Positions 41,187 to 50,585 of a DNA stretch of 53,564 nt are shown in pieces (position 1 is the stretch's first letter; every line of letters begins with the position of its first letter). The translations under genes were made by a program, and so were the position numbers. The notes beneath the pieces were generated by a model that saw only the letters and a list, made by a program, of their open reading frames with translations, was not told the DNA's origin and did not search any database. The stretch is from Natronococcus amylolyticus DSM 10524 (GTDB lineage: Archaea; Halobacteriota; Halobacteria; Halobacteriales; Natrialbaceae), in the NCBI RefSeq assembly GCF_000337675.1, contig NZ_AOIB01000036.1:181393-234956 (forward strand). Direction: 5' to 3'.

Positions 41187-42193
41187 GCGTCGAGATCACC
41201 GCCCTCGATCCAAAGGGCGACGCCGACGAGTGGAACCGGTACGTCGAGCGCTCCGACGGGACGAACCCGTTCAGCCGGGCCGAGGCGGTCCGCCTGCAGG
41301 CCGAGGACACCGACACGACGGCCCACCTGCTCGCCGGCTTCAAGGGCCAGGAGGCCGTCGGGATTTTCCCCGTCTTCGAGTATAACAAAGGCCCGATCAC
41401 CGGCGCGTTCTCGCCGGCTCCGCACGCGTGGTCGTGTTACCTCGGCCCCTCGGTGTTGAACGTCGACAAGCTCAAACAGCGCAAGGCCGACAGGCGCGTC
41501 CAGCGGTTTCTCGAGGGCTGTTTCGAGTGGATCGATCGCGAACTCTCCCCGCAGTACTCCAAGTTCATCGTCGCGGAGTTCGAGGACGTCCGGCCGTTCG
41601 TCTGGAACGAGTACGACGTCGAGCCGGGGTACACCTACGTCGTCGACCTCGAGGGAAGCGAGGACGACCTGCTCGATCGCTTCAGCAGCGACGCCCGGAA
41701 CAACGTCCGCAACGCCGACCCCGACGCCTACGTCGTCGAGGAGGGCGACAACGACGACGTCGAGCGGATCGTCGACCAGGTCGCCGCTCGCTACGAGAGT
41801 CAGGGTCGATCGTTCCAGCTCAACCCCGAGTTCGCCCGCGCGGTTCACCGAGAGCTTCCTGAGGGGGCGATCCGCCCCTACGTCTGTCGGGTCGACGACG
41901 AGTTCGTCGGCGGCATTCTGGTCGTCGAGTCCCGGACGACCCGGTACCGCTGGCAGGGCGGCGTGAAGCCCGACACCGAGCTCGATCTGCCGATCAACGA
42001 CCTGCTCGACTGGCACGTCATGCGCGACGGGCTCCACGCGGGACTCGAGCGCTACGACCTCGTCGGGGCCGGCGTCCCGAGCATCAACCGCTACAAGGCG
42101 AAGTTCAACCCCCGGCTCGAGACCAACTACACGATCACGGCGGGCTCGTTCGGTCTCGATCTGCTGATCGATCGCTACCGAAAACTTCGGTAA
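41183..42193 (+). CDS. FemAB/GNAT-like transferase
   Basis: 336 residues. Two GNAT-like halves are visible: VGIFPVFEYNKG and APHAWSCYLGPSVLN in the first; LDRFSSDARNNVRNA, GAIRPYVCRVDDEFVGGILVVESRTTRYRWQGGVKPD and LLDWHVMRDGLHAGLERYDLVGAGVPSINRYKAKFNP in the second. This is the layout of FemX/FemAB and Acetyltransf_6 proteins, which attach aminoacyl or acyl groups to amino sugars or lipid-linked precursors. Haloarchaea have no murein, so a glycan amino group is the likelier acceptor (inference). It is translationally coupled to the phosphodiesterase. Confidence 0.82.
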   Translation: MSVEITALDPKGDADEWNRYVERSDGTNPFSRAEAVRLQAEDTDTTAHLLAGFKGQEAVGIFPVFEYNKGPITGAFSPAPHAWSCYLGPSVLNVDKLKQRKADRRVQRFLEGCFEWIDRELSPQYSKFIVAEFEDVRPFVWNEYDVEPGYTYVVDLEGSEDDLLDRFSSDARNNVRNADPDAYVVEEGDNDDVERIVDQVAARYESQGRSFQLNPEFARAVHRELPEGAIRPYVCRVDDEFVGGILVVESRTTRYRWQGGVKPDTELDLPINDLLDWHVMRDGLHAGLERYDLVGAGVPSINRYKAKFNPRLETNYTITAGSFGLDLLIDRYRKLR

Positions 42194-42228
42194 GCGGTCC
42201 GAAACAATTGTTTCGAACGCGAAACGAA

Positions 42229-42471
42229 CTACTCCTCGATCCAGTACTTCGACTGTCTGGCGTCAGCGAGGCTGACCCGACTGTCGACGACGTCGTGGTC
42301 CATGAGCGTTCCCAACGCGTACCTGACCGTCCGGGGACAGAGCCGCGACTCGAGTGCGATCTCCTCCTGGGTCATCGCGCCCTCGTACTCGAGGACCTTG
42401 TAGACGAGCTTCGAACTCGGCGGGAGCTCGGAGACGACGGGCTTCCCGGCGTCGCGCTCGGTCGCACTCAT
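42229..42471 (-). CDS. Small winged-helix regulator (MarR-like)
   Basis: 80 residues. PPSSKLVYKVLEYEGAMTQEEIALESRLCPRTVRYALGTLMDHDVV is a compact winged helix with the recognition helix around PRTVRYALGTL, then a short wing (SRVSLADARQSKYW). It is soluble and likely DNA-binding. It stands alone between the FemAB-like gene and glmM, reading toward the former. Target unknown. Confidence 0.8.
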   Translation of the reverse strand: MSATERDAGKPVVSELPPSSKLVYKVLEYEGAMTQEEIALESRLCPRTVRYALGTLMDHDVVDSRVSLADARQSKYWIEE

Positions 42472-42722
42472 CGGCGGTCGCGACGGCCGGACTCGCCGGC
42501 TCGCTCGACTTCCAAGGCGGTCGGCGTCGCGGTGCGAACGGGACGATTCCGCTCTCGAACGTGTGGGATCATGCCGTCCGGACGGCCACCGCGGGGACGT
42601 ATATACGATACCGACGGTTCAATTCGATAGGGGGTGGCTACCGGTTCGTTCGAAGGGGGATGTGACCGCGAACGCCGCTGTCGGCTTCCGACGGCGGTGG
42701 GTCGGGACCCGGAAGTCGACAC

Positions 42723-42729
42723 ATATTAA
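42723..42729 (+). promoter_or_regulatory. TATA-like box of glmM
   Basis: ATATTAA, about 31 nt before the ATG at 42755. Confidence 0.55.
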
Positions 42730-42754
42730 CGCCGGGGCCGCCGTCACGATTCGT

Positions 42755-44095
42755 ATGTTCGGGACCAGTGGTATCCGTGGAACCGTCGGGACGGACGTAA
42801 CGGCCGCACTCGCGCTCTCGGTCGGCCGTGCGGTCGCCTCCGACGGCTACGACCGTGTCGTCGTCGGCCGGGACGTTCGCGACAGCGGCCGCACGCTCGT
42901 CGACGCGGTCGCTGCGGGACTCCAGGAGTGTGGCGCCGACGTCCTCGAGGTCGGCGTCGAGGCGACGCCGACCGTCGCCCGGGCAATCGACCACCTCGAG
43001 GCGGACGCGGGGATCGTCGTCACGGCCTCGCACAACCCGAAGACCGACAACGGGATCAAGCTCTGGACGCCCTCGGGAAAGGCGTTCGGTCCCGAGAAGC
43101 GCGAATCGATCTCTCGCCGAGTTCGTGAAGACGATTACGAGCTGGCCGACTGGGACGGCCAGGGTCGGCGGGAACGACGCGACGGCGTCCGCGAGCACCA
43201 CGCGAGTCGGCTCGAGGCCGCGGTGGCTCTCGACGAACCGCTCGACGTCGTCGTCGACGTCGGCAACGGAGCCGGGGCCGTCACGGCGACGGTGCTCGCG
43301 AACCTGGGCTGTCGGGTCCGGACGCTAAACGGCCAACCCGACGGCTCGTTCCCGGGACGGCCGAGCGAACCGAACCGGGAGACGCTGGGCACGCTGATGA
43401 CCGTCATGGCCGAGACCGACGCCGAACTCGGGATCGCCCACGACGGCGACGCCGATCGAATGATGGCCGTCGACGAGACCGGCGAGTTCGTGCCGAAGGA
43501 CGCCCTGCTCGCGCTGTTCGCCCGGAACGCGGCCGGCGATGGCGACCGCGTCGCGGCTCCGGTCGATACGAGTCTGGCGGTCGACGACGCGCTGGCGTCG
43601 GTCGGGGCATCACTAACTCGCACGCAGGTCGGAGACGTCTACGTCGCCGAGCGAACTACCGAGGACGACGTCGTCTTCGGGGGCGAGCCAAGCGGTGCCT
43701 GGATCTGGCCGACCGAGACCCGCTGCCCGGACGCCCCGCTCGCGGCCTGCAAGCTCGCCGAACTGGTCTCGCGGGAGGGGCCGCTCTCGAAGCTCGCCGC
43801 CGACATCGACCAGTACCCGATCCGACGGACGTCGATCGAGGTCGAGGCGAAGGAGGCCGTAATGGAGGCGGTCGAGACGACGATCGAGGAGGAGTACGAC
43901 GACGTCGACGCCCTCGACGGCGTTCGGGTCGAGACCGACGACGGCTGGTTCCTGATCCGGGCGAGCGGAACCGAGCCGGTCGTCAGGGTGACCGCGGAAG
44001 CGCGCGCGGAAGCCGACGCGGACTCGATCTTCGCGACCGCGACGGGAATCGTCGAACGAGCGACCGAGACGGCGAACGTGCTCGAGGAACGGTAG
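42755..44095 (+). CDS. glmM: Phosphoglucosamine mutase
   Basis: 446 residues. MFGTSGIRGTVG is the hallmark N-terminus. The phosphoserine loop TASHNPKTDNGIK is near residue 91, DGDADRMM (about 230) binds magnesium, GEPSGAWIW fixes the sugar, and RASGTEPVVRVTAEA binds phosphate. It interconverts glucosamine-6-P and -1-P (some archaeal homologues also handle hexose phosphates). Start ATG 42755 is set by the conserved N-terminus and a TATA-like box 31 nt upstream. glmU and glmS lie nearby. Confidence 0.9.
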   Translation: MFGTSGIRGTVGTDVTAALALSVGRAVASDGYDRVVVGRDVRDSGRTLVDAVAAGLQECGADVLEVGVEATPTVARAIDHLEADAGIVVTASHNPKTDNGIKLWTPSGKAFGPEKRESISRRVREDDYELADWDGQGRRERRDGVREHHASRLEAAVALDEPLDVVVDVGNGAGAVTATVLANLGCRVRTLNGQPDGSFPGRPSEPNRETLGTLMTVMAETDAELGIAHDGDADRMMAVDETGEFVPKDALLALFARNAAGDGDRVAAPVDTSLAVDDALASVGASLTRTQVGDVYVAERTTEDDVVFGGEPSGAWIWPTETRCPDAPLAACKLAELVSREGPLSKLAADIDQYPIRRTSIEVEAKEAVMEAVETTIEEEYDDVDALDGVRVETDDGWFLIRASGTEPVVRVTAEARAEADADSIFATATGIVERATETANVLEER

Positions 44096-44134
44096 CGAGA
44101 AGCATCAGCGGGGACTGCGGTGGCAAAACGGTCG

Positions 44135-44344
44135 TTATCGTCGCTCCTCCGGGATGAAGTCGGAGGTCTTCATCTCCCGATAGGTCGCACACTCGGGACA
44201 GGCGTGGACGACGTCCCGGTTGTCACCGAACACGCGGGCGAACTGCCGGGTCACCTGGTTGTCGCAGTTGACACACCGTGGCGAGGTCGTTTGCTGCCCG
44301 GACGTGATCGGCGTCCACTTCGCGTCGGTTGGTTCCGTCGACAT
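44135..44344 (-). CDS. Small zinc-ribbon protein (DUF7563-like), copy 2
   Basis: 69 residues. CVNCDNQVTRQFARVFGDNRDVVHACPECATYREM gives two CxxC pairs of one zinc ribbon. It is the close paralogue of the protein at 3974-4162. ATG 44344 is preferred over the adjoining GTG at 44347, with a TATA-like box 25-36 nt upstream. It sits convergent to glmM. Function unknown. Confidence 0.78.
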   Translation of the reverse strand: MSTEPTDAKWTPITSGQQTTSPRCVNCDNQVTRQFARVFGDNRDVVHACPECATYREMKTSDFIPEERR

Positions 44345-44368
44345 CACCAGCGGCTAATCACAGAGCGG

Positions 44369-44380
44369 TATTTAATATAG
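44369..44380 (-). promoter_or_regulatory. TATA-like box of the zinc-ribbon gene
   Basis: The minus strand reads ATATTAAATACC, about 25-36 nt before the ATG at 44344. Confidence 0.5.
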
Positions 44381-44687
44381 GCAGCATAACGATCGCGATG
44401 AAATTTAGTCCGATCTTTCCGTTCCGAACGGTCCCTCGAGGGGGGTTGCCAACCCGTCTCTCGATATCGACGGCGTCGCGGGTTGAACCCGCAGAAATTA
44501 CATATTTCTGAACAGTAATGGGCCGATTAACGAGGGATAAAACCGTTCTCGATCGAACGGACGGGACCGACGCTCGAGGTTTCGGGGCGCTCTCGGAGTG
44601 TATCGGGAGAGGGGCCGTTCGCCTCGGCCAGCGGTCCCGTTCGACGGGCCGAATCGGCCGGGCAAACCGGCGAGCGATTATCGGCCG

Positions 44688-44695
44688 TATATTAA
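44688..44695 (+). promoter_or_regulatory. TATA-like box of glmU
   Basis: TATATTAA, 35 nt before the ATG at 44723. Confidence 0.6.
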
Positions 44696-44722
44696 TCCCC
44701 GAAATCGAACTATGCGATCGTA

Positions 44723-45904
44723 ATGAAAGCTGTCGTGCTTGCCGCAGGACAAGGGACGCGGATCCGACCGCTCTCCTCGTCGGTGCCGAAACCGATGTTG
44801 CCCGTCGCCGACCGACCGCTCGCCGCCCACACCGTCGACGCCGCCGTCGACGCGGGCGCCGACGAAGTGATCCTCGTCATCGGCTACGAAGCCGAAACCG
44901 TCAGGGAGTACTTCGGCGAGGAGTACCGCGGCGTGCCGATCTCGTATGCGATCCAGGAGGAACAGGCCGGAACGGCCCACGCCGTCAACGCCGCCAGCGA
45001 ACACCTCGAGGGTCCCTTCGCCGTGCTGAACGGCGACAACCTCTACGATCAGGACGCGATCGACGAGCTGTTCAGCGAGTGTCCGGCGATCTGTGCGATC
45101 GAGGTCGAGGATCCGCGCAACTACGGCGTGCTCAGCACCACGGACGGCACCGTCACCGACATCGTCGAGAAGCCGGACGATCCGCCGACGAACCTTGCGA
45201 ACGCGGGCGCCTACGCGTTCCCCGAGGAGGCCATCGAGTGGCTCGACGTCCCTGCGAGCGAGCGGGGCGAACACGAGATCACCGACGTGGTCGCGCAGGT
45301 CATCGATCAGTTCGCCGTCTCGCCGGTTACCCTCGAGCGCTGGATGGACGTCGGCCGCCCATGGGAGCTGCTCGAGGCCAACGAGTGGAAGCTCGGCGAG
45401 CTCGAGGGCGACGTTGCGGGCGAGGTCAGCGAGGACGCCCACCTCGAGGGTGCAGTCGTCGTCGAGGAGGGTGCGACGGTCAAACCTGGCGTCGTGATCG
45501 AGGGGCCGGCCCTGATCCGATCGGGGGCGACGGTCGGGCCGAACGCCTACGTCCGCGGCGCGACGCTGATCGACGAGGGAGCGAAGGTCGGCAACGCCGT
45601 CGAGGTGAAAAACAGCGTCCTCTCGCGGGACGCGACGGTCGGCCACCTCTCGTACGTCGGCGATAGCGTCCTCGGGCGCGACGTCAACTTCGGGGCGGGG
45701 ACGACCGTCGCGAACCTCCGTCACGACGGCGGGAGTGTGAAGTTCACTGTAAAGGGCGACCGGGTGTCGACGAACCGCCGGAAGTTTGGCGTGGTCGTCG
45801 GCGACGACGCGAAGACGGGCATCAACACGAGCCTGACGCCGGGGCTCAAACTCGGTACGGAGGCGACGACGTCGCCCGGCGAGGTCGTCGAACGGGATCG
45901 ATAA
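44723..45904 (+). CDS. glmU: Bifunctional sugar-1-P nucleotidylyltransferase/acetyltransferase (GlmU-type)
   Basis: 393 residues. The N-terminal nucleotidyltransferase (1-230) has VLAAGQGTRIRPLSSSVPKPMLPV, GTAHAVNAA and LNGDNLYD. A left-handed beta-helix with hexapeptide repeats (about 245-390) has the conserved GAGTTVANLRHDG stretch. Archaeal enzymes of this type acetylate GlcN-1-P and add UDP to form UDP-GlcNAc; some act on other sugar phosphates. The neighbouring glmM and glmS make the UDP-GlcNAc assignment the simplest. ATG 44723 has a TATATTAA box 35 nt upstream. It converges on glmS. Confidence 0.88.
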   Translation: MKAVVLAAGQGTRIRPLSSSVPKPMLPVADRPLAAHTVDAAVDAGADEVILVIGYEAETVREYFGEEYRGVPISYAIQEEQAGTAHAVNAASEHLEGPFAVLNGDNLYDQDAIDELFSECPAICAIEVEDPRNYGVLSTTDGTVTDIVEKPDDPPTNLANAGAYAFPEEAIEWLDVPASERGEHEITDVVAQVIDQFAVSPVTLERWMDVGRPWELLEANEWKLGELEGDVAGEVSEDAHLEGAVVVEEGATVKPGVVIEGPALIRSGATVGPNAYVRGATLIDEGAKVGNAVEVKNSVLSRDATVGHLSYVGDSVLGRDVNFGAGTTVANLRHDGGSVKFTVKGDRVSTNRRKFGVVVGDDAKTGINTSLTPGLKLGTEATTSPGEVVERDR

Positions 45905-45937
45905 CGGAGCGGCTCGCGAACGCAAGACTCCGCGATT

Positions 45938-47752
45938 CTACTCGACGGTGACGCTTTTCGCGAGGTTTCTGGGCTTGTCGATCGGTCGACCCAGCAGGTC
46001 GGCCGCGTAGTAGGAGACGAGCTGCAGCTGGACGTTCGCGAGCAGCCCCGCCAGCGCCGGCTCAGTGTCGGGAATCTCGAGGTGAGCGTCGGCCGTCTCG
46101 AGAGCGGGGTGGCCGTCTGGACAGACGGCGACCAGCGGCGCCCCGCGGGTCTGGGCCTCCTCGGCGTTGTTCAGTGTCTTCGCGTCCTCCTGGCCGGTGA
46201 AGACAGCGAACACCGGCGTCTCCGGGGTGACGAGCGCCAGCGGCCCGTGTTTGAGCTCACCGGAGGCGAACCCCTCGGCGTGCTCGTAGGTAATCTCCTT
46301 GAACTTCAGCGCTCCCTCGAGCGCGACCGGGTAGCCCAGCCCGCGACCGATGAAGAAGTACGACTGACTGCCGCGGTAGCGGTTCGCGACCGCCGCGGCG
46401 TCGGACGTCTCGAGGACGCGTTCGATCTCCGCGGGCATCCTGGCAAGCGCCGGGAGCAGCGACTCGAGGTCGGCCGGCGGCTCGCCCCGGCGATCGGCGG
46501 CGATTCGCTGGGCGAGCAGCGTGAGCATCACGGCCTGCGAGGAGAACGTCTTGGTCGCGGCGACGCCGATCTCGGGCCCCGCGCGGATGAAGAGCGTTTC
46601 GTCGGCCTCTCTGGCGGCGGTCGAACCGACGACGTTCGTGACAGTAACGGTCTCGGCGCCGTCGGCGTTGGCCTGTCGCAGGGCGTTCAGGGTGTCGGCG
46701 GTCTCCCCGCTCTGGGTGACGGCGATCACGAGCGTCTCGTCGTCGATGGGGGGTGCGGCGGCGCTGTACTCGTTGGCCAGCAGGGCGGTGGCCCTGATCC
46801 CGGCCTGGTTGAGCGCGAGCGAGCCGTACAGCGCGGCGTGGTAGGACGTGCCACAGGCAACGAGCTGGACGCTTGAGACGTCGGTAAACGTCCCCGGGCC
46901 GAAGTCGGCCAGCGCGATCCGTCCGTTCTCGGGATCGATCCGTCCCTCGAGCGCCTGGGCGAGCGAGGTCGGCTGCTCGTCGATCTCCTTGAGCATGAAG
47001 TGATCGTACTCGCCCTTCCCGGCCTCCTCGGGATCCCACTCGACCGTCTCGGGCTCCCGCTCGACGGGGTTGCCCTCCAGGTCGGTGAACTCGACGCCGT
47101 CGCCGTCGACAACGACGACGTCGCCGTCCCGCAGGTAGACGACGCTATCGGTGTACTCGAGGAAGGCGGGGACGTCGCTCGCGAGGAAGTACTCGCCGTC
47201 CTCGACTCCGACGACCAGCGGCGACCCCTGACGAGCCGCGTAGAGGACGTGCTCGCCCGAGAACATCGCCGTAATCGCGTAACTTCCCTCGAGGTCGCCG
47301 ATCGCCTTCCGGAAGGCAGTCTCGTTGTCGGCCCCCCCGTCGAGGTAGTACTGAATGAGGTGGGGGACGACCTCGGTGTCGGTGTCGCTCGTGAACTCGT
47401 AGCCGGCCGCGCGCAACTCCGCGCGGAGCTCGGCGTAGTTCTCGATGATCCCGTTGTGCACGACCGCGACGTCCTCGGTGGCGTCGGTGTGGGGGTGGGC
47501 GTTCTCGTCGGTCGGCGGCCCGTGGGTGCTCCATCGGGTGTGACCGATTCCGACCCGCCCCTCGAGTGGATCGTCCGCGACCGAGTCGACCAGCGCCTCG
47601 ACCTTCCCGGATCGCTTCTCGACGGCGATTCCCGAGCCGTTCTGGACGGCGACCCCCGCCGAGTCGTAGCCGCGGTACTCGAGGTTTTCGAGGCCCGTCA
47701 GCAGCGTCTCCAGCGCGTTGCCGTCCCCGACGCGGCCGATGATTCCACACAT
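45938..47752 (-). CDS. glmS: Glutamine-fructose-6-phosphate aminotransferase
   Basis: 604 residues. The N-terminal glutaminase needs a Cys directly after the initiator Met, which fixes the start at 47752 (MCGIIGRVG), not 47776. HTRWSTHG, the HNGIIENY strand and the SDTDTEV loop complete that domain. Two SIS domains (about 285-440 and 455-595) contain GTSYHAALYG, the TQSGETADT phosphate loop and KELTY-like FKEITYEHAEGF. It converts fructose-6-P to glucosamine-6-P, the first step to UDP-GlcNAc. A GGTGA stretch 7 nt before the ATG resembles a Shine-Dalgarno site, suggesting a leadered message. It converges on glmU (34 nt between stops). Confidence 0.95.
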   Translation of the reverse strand: MCGIIGRVGDGNALETLLTGLENLEYRGYDSAGVAVQNGSGIAVEKRSGKVEALVDSVADDPLEGRVGIGHTRWSTHGPPTDENAHPHTDATEDVAVVHNGIIENYAELRAELRAAGYEFTSDTDTEVVPHLIQYYLDGGADNETAFRKAIGDLEGSYAITAMFSGEHVLYAARQGSPLVVGVEDGEYFLASDVPAFLEYTDSVVYLRDGDVVVVDGDGVEFTDLEGNPVEREPETVEWDPEEAGKGEYDHFMLKEIDEQPTSLAQALEGRIDPENGRIALADFGPGTFTDVSSVQLVACGTSYHAALYGSLALNQAGIRATALLANEYSAAAPPIDDETLVIAVTQSGETADTLNALRQANADGAETVTVTNVVGSTAAREADETLFIRAGPEIGVAATKTFSSQAVMLTLLAQRIAADRRGEPPADLESLLPALARMPAEIERVLETSDAAAVANRYRGSQSYFFIGRGLGYPVALEGALKFKEITYEHAEGFASGELKHGPLALVTPETPVFAVFTGQEDAKTLNNAEEAQTRGAPLVAVCPDGHPALETADAHLEIPDTEPALAGLLANVQLQLVSYYAADLLGRPIDKPRNLAKSVTVE

Positions 47753-48407
47753 CGACAGGTCACCGTCCCCCGTCATCGACGCCGCTCGAGAGCGATCCCG
47801 CCGCGCCGCGAGTTCGGTCTTTGCGGCCGCGCCTCAGCTGAGAGCGACGCGTCCGTGCCGCTTGAGACTGATCGACCTGAGAAGCTGTTCGGGAGAACAA
47901 CCGGTACGTGAACATGAGGCAGCCTAAGAGCTCCGGAACCCATTACTATAGACGGGCTACCGGCGTCCGTAGCAAACGGATACTCGACCCACAACTCCGA
48001 CGAGCGATGGCCGATCTCCCGTAGCGGAACCGGCTGACTCGAGCGGGATCGAAGCCGCTGAGCGCCCGTCTCGACGCTCGGCGTTCCGACCGACCGATCG
48101 GTCGGGACGCGTTCCGAGTAGTAGCGACGTCGTACACGTTCCGACGACCGTGTTGGGAGGGTAGTTCAGAGGGACGAGTCTCGAGAAGGAGCCGGCTACA
48201 AAGACGTCGGCGATAGATAACCGACCGAACGTGGACAATAATTCAGAATGGGTGCTTAGTTCGATTATTCTCATCGACTTCGCCGGCTGCTGGGCACCAA
48301 AATCCGGAATCACGCGTTTTATTATCCGGCCACACCATCACCATCGCACGATTGTCTCCTCTCGAACCACGCCGCGACGAAATGCGTTCCATCCGATGAT
48401 AGGACTA
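47753..48407. other. Divergent intergenic region between glmS and the antiporter
   Basis: 655 nt with no convincing gene on either strand. CTATAG-containing AT-rich DNA at 47946-47955 may be the glmS promoter, giving a leader of roughly 170 nt. The right part (48225-48407) is AT-richer. Confidence 0.4.
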
Positions 48408-48413
48408 CTATAC
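48408..48413 (+). promoter_or_regulatory. TATA-like box of the antiporter gene
   Basis: CTATAC, about 30 nt before the ATG at 48440. Confidence 0.55.
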
Positions 48414-48439
48414 GCCCCCTCGAGTACAGCCCAGCCACG

Positions 48440-50506
48440 ATGAACTGGACCGTACTCTTCGTCGTCGACGGGTTCGGGTTACCACTCGACCAGCCGGTGC
48501 TGATCTTCGCGCTCGCGATGCTGATCTTTCTCGTCGGGCCGCTGTTCGTCAAGAAACTCGGTCAGCCCGGCATCGTCGGCATCGTCGTCTTCGGGGCGAT
48601 CATCGGCCCCGGTGCGACCGGTATCGTCGAACACTCGGACGCGATCGAGTTGCTCGGCGAGGTCGGACTGATCTACCTGCTGTTCACTGTGGGTCTCGAG
48701 GTCGACCTTCGGGGGTTCAAGGACGCGCCCGAGAACGCCGCCCTGTTCGGCCTGCTGAGTTTCTTCGTTCCGTTTACTGTCGGGACCCTCGTCACAACAG
48801 CCTTCCTCGGACTCGATATCTGGGCGGCGCTGTTGCTCTCGGCGGTGTTCGCCTCCCACACCCTGCTCGCCTACCCCATCGTCAACCGATTCGGCGTCAC
48901 GAAAAACCGCGCCGTCTCGGCCGTCTTCGGCGGGATCCTCTTTACTGACACCCTCGCGCTGGTCGTGCTCGCGATCGTCACCGGCGCGGTTCAGGACGGG
49001 CTCTCGGTGTTGTTGTTCGGCGACATCGCGCTCTCGCTCGGCCTCCTGTTCGCCGGCGTCTGGTTCCTCGTTCCGCCGGCGTCCCGGTGGTTCTTCCAGA
49101 ACTTCAGCGAGGAGAGCTACTTCGAGTTCCTGTTCGTGATGGTTGGGATCTTCGCCGCCGCCAGCCTCGCGGAGATCCTCGACCTGGATCCGATCCTCGG
49201 CGCGTTCGTCGCCGGACTGGCGCTGAACCAGCTCATCCCGCAGGGCGGGACGCTGATGAATCGCATCGAGTTCGTCGGCAACGCGTTCTTTATCCCGTTC
49301 TTCCTGCTCCACGTCGGGATGCTCGTCGACCTGGGGGTTATCTTCGCCGGCCCCGAGACCCTCCAGATCGCCGCGCTCATCACGACGATCATGGTCGTGA
49401 CGAAGGGCGCAGCCGCCTGGTCCGTCGCCGAGATCCAGGACTACACGAAACACGAACGCGACGTCATCTTCGGCCTCTCGACGGGACAGGCCGCCGCCGC
49501 GCTGGCGATCACGCTCGTCGGGTTCGACGCCGGGCTCTTCAGCGAGGCGATCCTCAACGCGGTCGTCCTCCTGTTGCTGATCTCGGCACTCCTCAGCCCG
49601 TGGATGACCGAACGTGCGGCCAACCGGCTCGCCCTCGAGCGCGAGGTCGAGGACGACTCCGACGACGGACGGGATCCGAACATCCTGCTCCCGCTGTCGC
49701 ACAACGCCGAACTCCAGCGGCGGCTGCTGGAGCTCTCGTTCGTCGTTAAGGGTGAGGGCGGAAGCAACCCGGTTCACGTGATGACCGTCGTCCAGCCCGA
49801 TACGAGCCAGTCGGCGGAAGAACAGATCAGCTCCGTTCAGGCCGAACTCAGCGACCTCGCGGCCGAAGGCAGCGCCGCGGAGGTCCCGATCGAGACGGAA
49901 GCACGGGTCAACCACAACGTCGCCTCGGGGGTCGTCCAGGGCGCCGTCGAGGTCCAGGCTAACCAGATCATTATGGGCTGGGACGCCACCCAGAGCTTCA
50001 GCCACCGCATCTTCGGGAGCATCATCGACCAGGTGCTCGAGCGGACGAAGCTGCCGGTGCTCATCTCGCGGCTCGGTCATCCGATCAACACGACCCGACG
50101 GATCTTCGTCGTCGTCCCGATCGGCGCCGACCACCACGAAGGGTTCTACGAGGCCGTCCACCTGGTCAAACGGATCGCGGCGAACCTCGGCGCCGAGCTG
50201 AACGTCATCGTTGTCGAAGGGGCGTCCCATCAGTTCGAGCAGCTGTTCGGTCTCGTCGAAGAGGACGTCACCGCCGAGTTCGACTCTATCGACGACTGGG
50301 GGAAGCTACTGCCGACGCTCGAGGAGCGAACCGAGGACGACGACCTCATCGTCGCGATCTCGCCGCGCCGAGGTGACGTCGGCTGGCACAACGAGCTCGG
50401 AGATCTGCCGGCCCGCCTCGCGGATATGCCGCCGGAGTCGTTCATCATGATCCACCCGCGCCAGGGCGAGCCGGAGTACGACCGACAGTACCTCCGGCTG
50501 AAGTAG
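48440..50506 (+). CDS. CPA2-type cation:proton antiporter with C-terminal UspA-like domains
   Basis: 688 residues. Residues 1-395 form about 12-13 transmembrane helices of the Kef/NapA type: PGIVGIVVFGAIIGPGATGIV, LLFTVGLEVDLRGF, LDLDPILGAFVAGLALNQLIP with the ion-binding Asp pair, and STGQAAAALAITLVG. Two soluble UspA-like regions follow (about 410-540 and 550-680), including LLPLSHNAELQRRLLELSF and VEVQANQIIMGWDATQSFSH. It would exchange Na+ or K+ for protons; the cytoplasmic domains may sense nucleotides. It stands alone and leaderless. Confidence 0.9.
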   Translation: MNWTVLFVVDGFGLPLDQPVLIFALAMLIFLVGPLFVKKLGQPGIVGIVVFGAIIGPGATGIVEHSDAIELLGEVGLIYLLFTVGLEVDLRGFKDAPENAALFGLLSFFVPFTVGTLVTTAFLGLDIWAALLLSAVFASHTLLAYPIVNRFGVTKNRAVSAVFGGILFTDTLALVVLAIVTGAVQDGLSVLLFGDIALSLGLLFAGVWFLVPPASRWFFQNFSEESYFEFLFVMVGIFAAASLAEILDLDPILGAFVAGLALNQLIPQGGTLMNRIEFVGNAFFIPFFLLHVGMLVDLGVIFAGPETLQIAALITTIMVVTKGAAAWSVAEIQDYTKHERDVIFGLSTGQAAAALAITLVGFDAGLFSEAILNAVVLLLLISALLSPWMTERAANRLALEREVEDDSDDGRDPNILLPLSHNAELQRRLLELSFVVKGEGGSNPVHVMTVVQPDTSQSAEEQISSVQAELSDLAAEGSAAEVPIETEARVNHNVASGVVQGAVEVQANQIIMGWDATQSFSHRIFGSIIDQVLERTKLPVLISRLGHPINTTRRIFVVVPIGADHHEGFYEAVHLVKRIAANLGAELNVIVVEGASHQFEQLFGLVEEDVTAEFDSIDDWGKLLPTLEERTEDDDLIVAISPRRGDVGWHNELGDLPARLADMPPESFIMIHPRQGEPEYDRQYLRLK

Positions 50507-50585
50507 CGCGTCATCGGCGTGGGATCGCGATCCACGGTGGCATCGAATCACCACATCTTTCCCGCAGCCGTCCCTCGATTTCGCC

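Larger units (their letters stand above)
44345..44722. other. Divergent intergenic region between the zinc-ribbon gene and glmU
   Basis: 378 nt holding two promoter-like boxes, annotated separately: TATTAAATACC at 44369-44380 for the minus gene and TATATTAA at 44688 for glmU. An AT-rich part also lies near 44395-44520. No gene seen. Confidence 0.4.

Noticed and set aside
41382-41389. ATAACAAA inside the FemAB-like gene
   Set aside because: It encodes the in-frame residues YNK in a conserved region and has no start codon at a suitable distance, so it is a coding coincidence.
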